Of a DNA stretch of 64,000 nt, positions 45,516 through 56,600 are shown piece by piece. The notes under the pieces are model-generated. The model did no database searches, had not been told where the DNA came from, and saw nothing but the letters and a program-made list of their open reading frames with translations. The stretch spans positions 2,639,974 through 2,703,973 of the forward strand of contig OX465104.1 in NCBI GenBank assembly GCA_949987565.1. Reading direction: 5' to 3'. How positions within the stretch are numbered: position 1 is the stretch's first letter; every line of letters begins with the position of its first letter. The position numbers and the translations under genes are program-made. This DNA comes from Luidia sarsii. Lineage: Eukaryota > Echinodermata > Asteroidea > Paxillosida > Luidiidae.

Positions 45516-48500
45516 CTACTTCTCCCAGACGGGGTAGTGGGGCCACCAGGGATATTTCTTCTTTTGCTCAGCCTCCTGAGGGAAGAGCTCCTCCTGCTCC
45601 TCCACCGTCATCTCGTCAAAGGGGATCATGTTGGAAAACTTCTCCACCTGAGAGGCCACATAGAGGAAGGAGAGTGGGAGGGGGGGGGGGAGATAGAGAT
45701 AGAGTAGAGATAGAGTAAAAAGAGTAGAAATAGAGCGATAGGGATGACAGAGAGAGGGTGATAGATGGAGAGGACAGAGAGAGGGAGGGGATAGAGTGAG
45801 AGAGAGGGCGAGAGAGGGCGACAGAGAGGGGGAGAAAGAGAGAGAGAGGGGATAGAGAGGGAGAGATAGAGAGACAGGGGGATGGAGGGGGAAAGAGAGT
45901 GGATAAAAAGAGTAGAAAACAGGGAGTGGAGAGTGATAGGAACAACAGAGAGGGTGATAGAGGGAGAGGATAGAGAGAGGGAGGGGATAGAGAGAGGGAG
46001 GGGATAGAGTGAGAGAGAGGGAGAGATAGGGCAGCAGAGAGGGGGAGAAAGAGAGAGAGGGGATAGAGAGGGAGTTATAGAGAGACAGGGAGAAGGAGGG
46101 GAAATAGAGTGGATAAAAAGAGTAGAAAACAGGGAGTGGAGAGAGAGAGGGACAACAGAGAGAGGGAGACAGAGGGAGAGGACAGAGAGGGGGAGGGGAT
46201 AGAGTGAGAGAGAGGGAGAGATAGGGTGACGGAGGGGGAGAAAGAGAGGGAGGGGATAGAGAGGGAGTGATAGGGCGACAGAGGGGAAGAGAGGGAGGGA
46301 ATAGAGTGTGAGAGAGGTAGGGGCGAGGGAAAGAGGGCAACAGCGAGGGGGAAAGAGAGACCGAGTGGGAGAGGCAGTGGGACAACAGAGAGTGAGAGAG
46401 GGAGGGGAGAGAGAGAGAGTGAGAGCGGGGGAACAGGATTACGATCAAGATTAGGAGCTTTTCCATTGGAACCGTCTACGGTCCCTACTCATGGCAACCT
46501 ATGATGGACTCGTGAGATTCCAAGCTGTCCATGGTGGAGGTAACTAGTCATGGGTGGTTTGCGGTGACAACAATATCTCTCTTTTGTGAGAATGAGTGGT
46601 TCTCTTCAGAACCCAACAAGAAGCCTGGAGTAAGGACTTGTGAGTTATGCGGCAGTATCCTTAGTACACTTCTCTTCTTAGGCGTGCTAATGGACATGCT
46701 TTGGCCTACCTCCTTCTCGTACTGTGTGATGCGCTGATCCGATCCCTTCTTGAACTCTGCCGCCATCACATCCTGACAGATTGAAATCAAAATTAATCAA
46801 TCGATGAAACGGGCACAGAAACGCTGAAGCATTTCACCATCAACTAATTGATATATCTCTGGGGATCACACCACCATTTTTTTCATTCAGATGCACACTA
46901 CACTTAGTAGAAAACTTAGCTGCAGCAGCTCAGGGATCACTCGGCTTAAAAATTACTGCTTCCAGACCCAGTGTGTTTGATGACTTAGTTTACAGGCAGA
47001 CATTATTGCCTTCATTGCTGTTCTACAGAGCTCTCAATCGCGCCAGGAGTGTCAATAGAGGTTTTTTCAGTCACATGCTTTTCGACGATCAGCGTTCAAT
47101 TCACGCGGAAGCACTTGGAACGCTCGTGCCTTGGAGTCATCAAATGTCCAATGGAAATACTCAGATTCGATATTTGCATGCTCTTCCGCGGATTTGGACC
47201 AGTCCTGCGGACACGCTAATTAAGCCTTTGGCGATCAAGTGACATCATGTGAAAAACCTCTATTCTGACAGAGCTGTACATGTGTTGTGCATTTGTGAAG
47301 CTCTCATATTTTTTATTTTCGCAGTGGCTGTTGTTACGGCAGTCGTCCGTGTGGTTCCCTGACTTGATGGTATTTCGTCAGCATTGCAGGCTGGTTGAAC
47401 CAGTCTATTAGCTGATAGTCTGGTTCCAAGAGCTAAACATCCTGACAAATACTGTGAAGTCAGGGAACCACACGGACGACTGCCGTAACAACAGCCACTG
47501 CGTTTTTGGTGTTTTTTTTTCGGAAGGTGACATTGGATGGCCTTGGCTGGGCGTTCCCGTCCCCAGACCAGCAGACGCACTCACCATTTCCTTGGACTGC
47601 TGCTGAATCTTGCCAGAGGCCGTGTCCTTAGGGTAGGGCACATTCACCGCATCAAACTACAGGGTGGAAACCAATCGAAATTCAAATGTAAATTCAAATG
47701 TAAATCCGTCCGTTACTTTTTACAAAATATTGTCAATTGCTGAAAAGAAAATTTGACTACGCTAGGATTTGAACCTTGGCCGGTGCATTTCTTCAAAAGC
47801 CTGGGGTTCAAATCCTGTCTGGTCAGTTTTTCTTAAATCTAAGCGCCTTTTTTTCATCCAAGCACTAGCAGGACCTTTTCTCAAAGGACCCCCCCAAAAA
47901 TGTCCTAAATTTCCCAATCACGTTATTTGTCCTTGAAAACTTAAACAGAACCAGGATTTGAACCCAAGACTTCTGGTTTTCCGTACCGGTGCTCTTACCA
48001 ACTGAGCTATCCAGCCCTTAGAGTTAGAATAGATTGTAGCCTGACTGACCTTCTAAATAGTAAATTTAAGTGAAAATTTGAGATTGAGATCCAGTTGTTC
48101 CCGACCAGCGATGGCCAGCATAGCTAGAACAGTTGTCAGTAGAAGCCTGCTGATGACGGCTGGTTCGATAAAAAAAATGGGGTCCTTCTATTGTGCCCTC
48201 AATTCAAAACGACAAAAACTTGTTCAGCAACCGAACGAGCCGCCGTACCTGCTTCTGAAATTTGTCCACGAGGCCTGCGACTGGGACAGTCTTCTTGTAA
48301 TGCGCCCAGTCAATGGAAGCTGGCTTCTCAGGGGTGGAGGCTAGCCTGTGGAGAGGGGGAAAAAATCAAATGACCATTTTCATCACGATTTCTGGTTCAG
48401 AAAAAAAAGGCCGCTTTTCATGCCATGCTACTCGGACCCCGATTATGCCTGAAATGTGGCCCATACCTACCTCGATTTCAGGGCATCTGCCTTCGACTTC

Positions 48501-48592
48501 AGCGTATTGAACTGAGATTTCTGGTTGGGCGGTACTCGCTCCGCGAAGGCGGCCCAGTCGATGGCCCTTTGGCCCACTCTCCGTGTCGCCAT
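45516..48592 (-). CDS. ATP5PD: ATP synthase peripheral stalk subunit d, mitochondrial (5 exons)
   Basis: Minus-strand exons in coding order are 48592-48471, 48345-48249, 47656-47585, 46772-46710 and 45647-45516. All have GT-AG borders and consistent phases. They give 161 residues, the same length as human subunit d. Diagnostic strings are RAIDWAAFAERVPPNQKS, SIDWAHYKKTVPVAGLVDKF, RITQYEKEV and the tail MIPFDEMTVEEQEELFP followed by KKKYPWWPHYP. Subunit d is part of the peripheral stalk (with OSCP, b and F6) that holds the F1 head static against the membrane part in the mitochondrial inner membrane. The start at 48592 fits the family N-terminus (MATRRVGQRAIDW). The gene is convergent with TMF1. 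Intron 2 holds SINE fragments, intron 3 a 183-bp inverted-repeat element and intron 4 a 0.8-kb purine-rich array. Exons are GC-rich. Confidence 0.97.
45660..46440. repeat. purine-rich GAGAGGGAGGGGATAGA array in ATP5PD intron 4
   Basis: About 780 bases in which the plus strand is nearly all purine. Higher-order units of roughly 190 bp share AGTGGATAAAAAGAGTAGAA and AACAGGGAGTGGAGAG. Minus frames read Ser/Leu/Pro and are repeat products extending from the real last exon. Confidence 0.85.
47320..47502. mobile_element. 183-bp MITE, second copy, in ATP5PD intron 3
   Basis: It has the same terminal inverted repeats as 9539-9727 (CGCAGTGGCTGTTGTTACGG) with the interior in reverse orientation. Flanks are T-runs, so a target duplication cannot be read. 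Confidence 0.85.
47750..48025 (-). repeat. tRNA-derived SINE fragments in ATP5PD intron 2
   Basis: The minus copy at 47940-48025 reads GGGCTGGATAGCTCAGTTGG, TAAGAGCACCGGTACGG and GGGTTCAAATCC. A further B-box-like GGGGTTCAAATCCTGTCTGG lies at 47802-47822, with a family C scrap at 47866-47890. Confidence 0.6.
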
Positions 48593-48980
48593 TTCTGGAA
48601 AAAACCTGAGAACGATTGCTCCGTCCAAACGAGTTCGACCGGCCGGCGAATGAACAAAATGGCGGACGAAGAATTTGGTAGAAAACGCTCACGAGGTGGC
48701 GCTCTTCAACTCGTTCACTTTTCTGGCCGCGTCAGCCTAGTACTAGTAGTAAGCTACGGCTGGAAATAACACACACGCCTATGAGATTTGCCTGCAGCCA
48801 CTAGCTAATGGCTCGCATTGAATTGCCCATTTCAGATTTTATCCCAACAAATCAGATACAATAAATATTACGTAAAAATACAGCAACTGTTCAATCTGTA
48901 AAGTAACTTCAAAGTGCATGGGCAAAGCATGGGGCAAAGTAAGTTGGGCCAGTGTGAAATACTTACGCATGTAAGCAATA
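48593..48980. promoter_or_regulatory. ATP5PD upstream region
   Basis: About 130 bases before the ATG are GC- and CpG-richer, as expected of a housekeeping promoter, then AT-rich DNA. No TATA box or other element could be assigned with confidence. Confidence 0.3.
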
Positions 48981-48989
48981 CGTGTCGTA

Positions 48990-50265
48990 CTGCTCTCTCC
49001 CCTCCTCTCCTCTCCTCTCTTCTCCTCAGATCTCCTCTTCTCCTCTGCTCTCCCTCTCCCTCCCTTCCTCTCCCTCTCCCTCTCCCTCTCCCCTCCCTCT
49101 CCCTCTCCCTTTCCCTCTCCTTCTCCCTCTTCCTCTCCCTCTCCCTCTCCCTCTCCCCCTCCCTCTCCCTCTCCCTCTCCATCTCCCTCTCCCTCTCCCT
49201 CTCCATCTCCCTCCCCCTCTCCCTCTCCCTCTCCCTGTCACTCTCCCTCTCCCTCTCCCTCTCCCTCCCCCTATCCCCCTCCCCCTCCCTCTCCCTCTCC
49301 CTCTCCATCTCCCTCTCCCTCTCCCTCTCCCTCTCCCTCTCCCTCTCCCTCTCCCTCTCCCTCTCCCTCTCCCTCTCCCTTTCCCTCTCCCTCTCCCTCT
49401 CCCTCTCCCTCTCCCTGTCACTCTCCCTCTCCTCTCCCTCTCCCTCTCCCTCTCCCCCTCCCCCTCCCTCTCCCTCTCCCTCTCCCTCTCCCTCTCCCTC
49501 TCCCTCTCCCTCTCCCTCTCCCTCTCCCTCTCCCTCTCCCTCTCCCTCTCTCTCTCCCTCTCCCTCTCCCTCTCCCTCTCCCTCTCCCTCTCCCTCTCCC
49601 TCTCCCTCTCCCTCTCCCTCTCCCTCTCCCTCTCCCTCTCCCTCTCCCTCTCCCTCTCCCTCTCCCTCTCCTACTCCTCTCCCTCTCCCTCTCCCTCTCC
49701 CTCTCCATCTCCCTCTCCCTCTGCATCTCCCTCTCCCCCTCCCTCTCCCTCTCCCTCTCCCTCTCCCTCTCCCTCTCCCTCTCCCTCTCCCTCTCCCTCT
49801 CCCTCTCCCTCTCCCTCTCCCTCTCCCACTCCTCTCCCTCTCCCTCTCCCTCTCCCTCTCCCTCTCCCTCTCCCTCTCCCTCTCCCTCTCTCTCTCCCTC
49901 TCCCTCTCCCTCCCCCTCTCCCTCTCCCTCTCCCTCTCCCTCTCCCTCTCCCTCTCCTACTCCTCTCCCTCTCCCTCTCCCTCTCCCTCTCCCTCCCCCT
50001 CTCCCTCTCCCTCTCCCTCTCCCTCTCCCTCTCCTACTCCTCTCCCTCTCCCTCTCCCTCTCCCTCTCCATCTCCCTCTCCCTCTGCATCTCCCTCTCCC
50101 CCTCCCTCTCCCTCTCCCTCTCCCTCTCCCTCTCCCTCTCCCTCTCCCTCTCCCTCTCCCACTCCTCTCCCTCTCCCTCTCCCTCTCCCTCTCCCTCTCC
50201 CTCTCCCTCTGTCTCTCCCTCTCCCTCTCCCTTTCCCTCTCCCTCTTCTCCTCCCTTCCATTCTC
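48990..50265. repeat. 1.3-kb (CTCCCT)n homopyrimidine tract
   Basis: Almost pure CTCCCT hexamer with scattered CCCCCT, CTACTC, CATCTC and CTGTCACT interruptions that recur in order (for example around 49675-49745 and 50030-50105), showing larger segment duplications. Because 6 is a multiple of 3, each frame codes one dipeptide (Ser-Leu, Pro-Ser or Pro-Leu). Confidence 0.95.
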
Positions 50266-50289
50266 CTCTCTACGTCGCTAAATTCAAAT

Positions 50290-50800
50290 TTCATAAGTGC
50301 CCTCTCAGTGGAATAACCAATCCTAAAATTTGCAGCGACTCCAAAGCAAATAATTGGTCCCCCCCCCCCCCAAAAAAAAAAAAGGAAAAAAAAGGAAAAA
50401 AAATCTGATACAATTTAAAATAGGAAATGAAAACTCACCAGCACATCTGGACTCAGTTTTCATTGTCAAATTGGATTTTGGCCGACGTGCCCACTTTCGC
50501 TTGCAAACAATAAAATAATGAAAAGTTCGTGACCTCAACGGACACAAGTAAATTCAGGGTTCACCATAAATTATGGCTTGTTCCCTTGTTAACTATAGTG
50601 ATTGATATTCGCCGCAGATTTCAGTGACCTGACGAGTTAAGCATAAGACACTAATTTCATAAGGCACCGTAATTTGTGAGTTACCCGCCATTTCCGTTCA
50701 ATTCGCTTATGCAGATTAGGGCGGGGAGTGTTTCCATTCATTTTCATGCCTTATTTGGTCACGCGTGTATATATATTTTCGTGCATAATTATTCTTCTCC
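50290..50800. other. intergenic, no gene seen
   Basis: AT-rich with a C-run and A-run at 50359-50402; nothing else recognised. Confidence 0.4.
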
Positions 50801-50808
50801 CAAATTGG

Positions 50809-50890
50809 AGGGCCTGACGTTTCGATCCTAGCAGGACCTTTCTCAAAGGCAAAGGTCCTGCTAGGATCGAAACGTCAGGCCCTCTATTTT
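50809..50890. repeat. fold-back hairpin, family C, copy 9
   Basis: GAGGGCCTGACGTTTCGATC, CTAGCAGGACCTTTCTCAAA, GGC then its reverse complement. The flank GTCAGTGAGCAGTTTGCAAC follows. Confidence 0.85.
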
Positions 50891-51308
50891 TTTAGATTTA
50901 TGCATTGCAGGTCATTTTAGTCAGTGAGCAGTTTGCAACAGTTTTTGATTTAACTTCATAATTATTTTTGTTCGGTTACCCTCGCGACGAATCGACACGA
51001 CTTGTTATGCAATACGTTTAGGTTTCTATAGGTATAAGGTATCACGTGGTCATCCCTATTTTGGTGGACCCCGGTGATACCCCCTTGGCCTATAATCCCC
51101 TTAATGTATTATCATTCAGTATAGGAAGACGCACCCTTTAAATAATGGCCATGGTAATTCGCTGTCTCGTCTTATGGTAATTTGTTTGTGGTAGTCTTTT
51201 TGAAATCTTAGTGACCAGGTGAAAGCGCGCGGGTTTTTTTTTTTCGGGACGTTGATAAGGAAACAGTGTGAGTGTGAATAAGGGTGAGAGAACCATTTCG
51301 GTGCTTGG

Positions 51309-51312
<4 letters not shown>

Positions 51313-51372
<60 letters not shown>
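51313..51372. repeat. (GA)n microsatellite
   Basis: About 29 GA units with one AAAG end. Confidence 0.95.
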
Positions 51373-51375
<3 letters not shown>

Positions 51376-52690
51376 GAGTATATGCCTATGTGTAAAAGTT
51401 GTCGAAGTGTTGTTGGGTCGCCACCCTGACCAGCAGGCGAGTGAAATCAGCCACCGCAGGGGAAGGTCCGGCCAACTAAAAAAAATGGAAAGTTGAGGCC
51501 GTGAGCCAAACCAACACTCCTCCGGTGACTAGAAGCTTCACACGGCGGCAGCCTGAAGTCCAGTGATACCTCTCCCCGATCTCCCGTAAGCTGCATCTGG
51601 TATTCTTTGGAGGACTGTGACTGTAATTCAAAAGGATCCAGATATTAATTTTTGTATTATTTTACCCGTCACTGATGTGTTAAACTTTGATGAAAAAAGG
51701 GTTATGAAAGTCTGTAAAGGTGATGACGATTCGAAGTTTGATTTGAGACAAAAGTCTGAAAGTCACAAAAGTCTCAAAAGTCTTGCTACTCCTAGGAACT
51801 ATATTCTCTCCTCTTAATCTATCCGACTTTTCACTGTGACCTTTTTCAATTAAGCAATATTTGTTTTCATATAATTATTTTTATATTAATTTATACTTAT
51901 TCATTTATTTAATTTATATCAATTTACTTCATAGTTTATATTCACAGCTCGATGCGGAGTGACAGGTCTCTGGCCACAGCAATTGTTTTTGCTTTTGTCT
52001 CTCCCTTGCCCATCTTGTAATGTGTTGTAAATTGAATGGCATGAACAAATAATAATAGTAGTAATAATAAATAAGGTGGATTTTTTGTTAAACGAAACTG
52101 CAAAGATTGTCCCCATCCCATGTTAAGTAGAAGATCCAGAGATTTGTAGTTAATTAGATATTTTAATTTATAGATGGCCATTTTCCGATGATGGAAGTAT
52201 AATCCCTAATCGCAATTCCCGTGGGGCCGAGACCTGCATATCGACAGACCACAGGCAGGGAAGTACATCTATGGCAGGGCGACGATAGGCGGACGAAGCC
52301 TGGATACAGGGATCGAGCACAGACCGTAACCGTCACACGCACGCCTTGGGGAAACTTAAAAACGTTACTCGGAAATTTGGTTTGATTTGTCGTCTTATAG
52401 GCTATACGCATCTTCACTTTGGGCTGTTGAGTTTGAAAGGCTCACTCCCTTCAACTGGAGTGAAACTTACTATAGAGTGTCTATGGAGTGGTCATAATAA
52501 TGTCCACTTTTTAAAATATAGTCACATGAATGAGTGAAAAATCACCAGATGGAGTTGCATTAAATTATTACTAGAAATACATGTAGATTCAAACAACAAG
52601 TTTAAATCAATTTTGATTTTAGATGTAAAATTATATTTCATGAACTTTATCATTTACGCCTGCAGTAATCTTTCATTCCAGGGAATAACA
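51373..52690. other. intergenic, no gene seen
   Basis: AT-rich with a mixed-composition stretch at 51410-51560; the short open frames show no recognisable family. Confidence 0.4.
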
Positions 52691-52699
52691 TGGAACAGC

Positions 52700-52985
52700 C
52701 AAACTAGGCCCTTTTCCAAACCCTGGCTTAGGCTCAGGCTCCGGCTTTGTCTTTCTTTCGTCCATTTTAAAGAAGGCTACATGAACATGGGAGGCCTTGG
52801 GGTTTGTTTTGGAATGTTACACTACATTTGGAAAAAGAATCCAAAGCTTGAACTTCAAGAAAGAACTCCAACCTGTGTTTCCAGCTTTTGGGAAAACAGA
52901 CGGAGACGGAGCCGAAGACTAAGCTGGGTTTTGGAGAAGGGCCCAGGTGCCAGAATGCCATTCTGTGACGTCGGCACCGACCAAG
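52700..52985. repeat. inverted-repeat element, probable source of the 18-bp array
   Basis: GGCCCTTTTCCAAACCCTGG, CTTAGGCTCAGGCTCCGGCT on the left resemble, inverted, the right part at 52895-52955 (GGCCCTTCTCCAAAACCCAG, CTTAGTCTTCGGCTCCGTCT). The GGCTCAGGCTCCGGCTTTG segment is one unit of the motif amplified at 6487-6799. Confidence 0.65.
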
Positions 52986-53041
52986 GAAATTTGTTTTATT
53001 TTGTATGCGTGTGCCGGGGGCAGCCATACTTATTGCTAAAT

Positions 53042-53533
53042 TGTGACCCGGCACAGCATAATGAGAAATAACCCCCACTTTTGAGATTTTGAGATTTTCT
53101 AATGATTAGAAAAAGTATACCATTAGCTTTCAAATGATATCAAAATTATTTCCGTGTGAACTTTGTTGTAAATAGTACAAGGGGACTTCGCTCGTTCATT
53201 TGGCACCAGACACCAGTCTAACTCCTCGAAAGCGGCCATTCAAAAATGCAGGAACTTTACATTTTCATGAAAACAGTACACAAACACTCCCCCGAAATCC
53301 TCGTTTTTTCAACATTTACAGACGGATTTCGGAAAAAATGCTTTGGACATAATATCCTCTAATACATTAACTTTCCGAAAATACCAAAAAACAAAAATTG
53401 GGTTTTTTTTATCGAATTGAGAAGATACTTTGACTTCAGGCGTTGTTTACTCGAAAAGGGTTTTGGTGGGATATTCCTCATGTCGCTGTGCCGGTGTGGC
53501 GGACTCAGCTGTCTGCCGGACTCAACTGTCCGC
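53042..53533 (+). repeat. left terminal inverted repeat of the Ginger element, split by an insertion
   Basis: The left repeat is in two pieces, 53042-53051 and 53495-53533, separated by the nested element. It is rich in GCGGACT and GCCGGACTCA motifs. Joined, it pairs with 63854-63908 at 45 of 49 bases. Confidence 0.8.
53052..53490. mobile_element. 439-bp nested inverted-repeat element inside the Ginger left end
   Basis: It starts CACAGCATAATGAG and ends CTCATGTCGCTGTG. The two ends pair over about 22 bases with a few mismatches, and CCGG stands on both sides (53048-53051 and 53491-53494). It has no coding capacity. CAC...GTG ends with a 4-bp duplication would suit a CMC/Chapaev-type non-autonomous element, but the family is a guess. 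Confidence 0.65.
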
Positions 53534-53645
53534 ATTACCATATAAGGTAGTATGACGTCACTCCATGCCTGCGCACAGCGATCAAATTCAGTGCGTGTTT
53601 TCGGCTGGACTGAGATATCCGCCAAGCAGCTGTGCTACAAGTGTC

Positions 53646-56600
53646 ATGGCGGCGCCCACAAGCAGTACGCGTGCGGATCGCTTTATTAAGCATCGCGAGG
53701 CTATTTCGAAGCTGGTCAACTTCATAAGAAGTGGGTCGTATGGATCTGATGCGACGGTGTCTGAGAAGAGGGTTCTTCGGCGCAAATCGCAGAATTACTT
53801 GCTCGATGAGGCCAGTAAGTAGATCATTTCTGACAGTCTGAGACTTAGTCTCAGATCAGAGTCTGACTTTGACTTAGTCCCACTTACTGGGCCGCTACTA
53901 ACAGTGTAAGTCCATTTTTTTCGGCAAATGGTTGTACCAGACCATGGAATGTTGTCTAGTTTTTTCCCCAGACTTTTTACAGTGAGGTAGTCCCACTTAC
54001 TGGGCCGTTAGGAGCTCCTCTTAGTCTTAATAAACAGTTTGTGTTTTGTTTTTATTTGTCGTTTAAGAATTAAGAAGAGCTCCTAACTGCCTAGTACTAC
54101 TACTAGTAGTAGTACAGTAGTAGTAGTAAGTGGGACTAACAGTAATTAACAGTGAGGGTATAGTATTAGATCTTGCCCAGGCAATGCCACAGCTTGGTGC
54201 ATTCCACACTTGGCACACTAATCTTATGCTTTCAGAATGAACATAAACAATACAATCTTCCTTCATGGTCTGATCCAGGATGTTTACACACTGCTAGCTG
54301 TTATCAGCCATTCATATTTACCACCACTACTCACTAAAACCATGCTAAAACTAGTACTGTACTTAGTAGTAATACTATTCTATATCATGAGTGACCAGGC
54401 ACACTACATGTGGCTGGTCCTTTATTTGCTGATCTGTCAATGTCATGCCTTATACTAAGTACTAAATTATAAATAAAGTTATAAATAATTAAGTATGGCT
54501 AGGCAATTTTTTTTTAAATCCTATCAAGTGGCAGACTTACTTGATTAGTATCAATCATAATTATTAAAAACTCAACAGTGACACTGCCAAATCTCATAAT
54601 TCCGTATTTCTTTAATGCAAGAATTGTATATTGCATAAAAGATATTGTTTTTTTTTATCTTCTTCCTCTGATCACTGGCTAGACCCTGGAACCAGGGTGC
54701 TGTCCTCTCTTGGGGACTTTATACTAGCATGCCTGTCAACGTAAACACACAATTAATACTGCAGTGCCTCATTAGCCTAGCTTGGTCTAGTAGTAACTGT
54801 TTAATAATATCAAACTTCAAAGTGTATAATTGATTTCTCTTTTTAAATGTTATTCAGCATTCAGTGCTATTTGGTTGTACACTGTACACGGTTTTACTAT
54901 TGTTTATTTTACTTTGGTATTGGTTATTTGTAGCAGATGAAGTGTACTACACTGGAAATAAGCCAGATGTGAAGAAGAAAGTTATCATGGAAGAGGAAGA
55001 CGCTCTTGACATTCTGAAGTTGTACCATGCGTCTGCCACAGGAGGTCATAGTGGCATCAATGCCACTTTGGCCAAAATTTCCTTGTGGTATACATGGCCT
55101 GGAATCAAGCTTGATATTAAAGACTTTGTGAGTAAACTTAATTATTCTCTTTTAGAATCTTGTCTTGACACATTTAGGGCTCGACCTTAGCACTAGCCCA
55201 ACAGTCATTGTCTAGTAAAAACAGCTGCGGGCTAGTAAAAGGACCCACTTTGCTAGCCTGGCGGACTCGTAAAAAGTAGGCAGCGGTGTGGAGAAAAAAA
55301 ACAATGCGTTCTGGGATGAGAAAGTCGAAACTAATAATTTGTTTTACTTGGTCGATTCAATATTAATTATACAGGGCTAGTAAAACTTTCTGTGGGCTAG
55401 CAAAAAATTCAATTTACTAGCCTGGTGTGCTAGTTAAAAAAAACTGAAGCGTGAGGCTTGCACATTCCATCAGAGTTCATTTGGTTAAATGCACTTTCTT
55501 TGTAGCAGTGAATACATCTGTTTGACTTGATCCAATTGATCAGTGTTTAAACTGTTTTTAGTGATTTTCTTTAACAGAAACAGATTTCAATTGCTGAGTA
55601 TGATTTTTGTATACAATTATTTATTTTGTAACCACTGATTGTGATTGTACACACTACATTCAAGTGCATTCAAAATCCTAACCTTCAAATACTTTTTTTT
55701 TTTTTCAACAGGTTAAGTCATGTGATCGCTGCCAGCGATTTGAGAACCTAAAGACCCAGGCCCCAGAGTTGAAGGTTATCAAAACCACAGAACCCCTACA
55801 GCTTGTTGGAATGGATTTGATTGGTAGGTGATAACAATTTTCCTTATTGGAGCCCTAGCTATGGCTGTATGGCCGAAACAATGAGTCACTTTTCACACAT
55901 AGAATGGCTGCACAGTGTTTACTGGCATTGATTATTCTTATTTGAAGTTCACATTGCCAGTCACAAGACATTTCATTGTTTCAATATGCATTTAGCCAAC
56001 ATGGCAGCTTCCAGTGAAGAAGATTCTACATTTTCTACTATTCTAGTAACCAGAAAACACAAAGTATAAAGGTGTATTATCCCATGGCCTGTGGCTTTAA
56101 AATTGTTTGTTGTTATTGATTTGAAATTAATTTTCATTGCTATTTTGGTGTATAACTTTGCCCAAGACCCCTGCCAACCACAGACGAAGGATATAAGTAT
56201 ATCCTAACGTTCACGGACTATTTCACAAAATTTGTGGAATTCTTTCCGCTTAAGAGCAAACAGGCAGCAGGAGTAGCATCCTGTATCCAGACATTTGCTT
56301 GGCGATGGGGTGCTCCCAGAAGACTGCTCTCAGACCAGGGCCGGGAATTTGTTGCACAGGTCAGTTTTCTCAGTTTGTATAGAGCATGGTTAGTGCTGCT
56401 TTGTTGTTACAGGCATACAGTAGTTGTCAACCGCCCTGTATACCATTACCATTGGTAAATGGTGCTGTGAAAGCCCAGGATCTCTGCCAAAATGTTTGTT
56501 TTTGCAATACACAATAGGGGGAAAACATGTTGGCTCACAGGCACAGCCAATGATAAAGACAGCTGGGCATATTTGGGCCATACAGCTAGAAAACTGTTTC

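Noticed and set aside
46973..47242. 89-residue plus-strand frame within ATP5PD intron 3
   Set aside because: No family match, opposite strand to the gene, no splice-compatible neighbours.
48914..50316. Ser/Leu/Pro and Arg/Gly/Glu-rich open frames of up to 455 codons
   Set aside because: They are translations of the (CTCCCT)n tract, open only because the hexamer has no stop.
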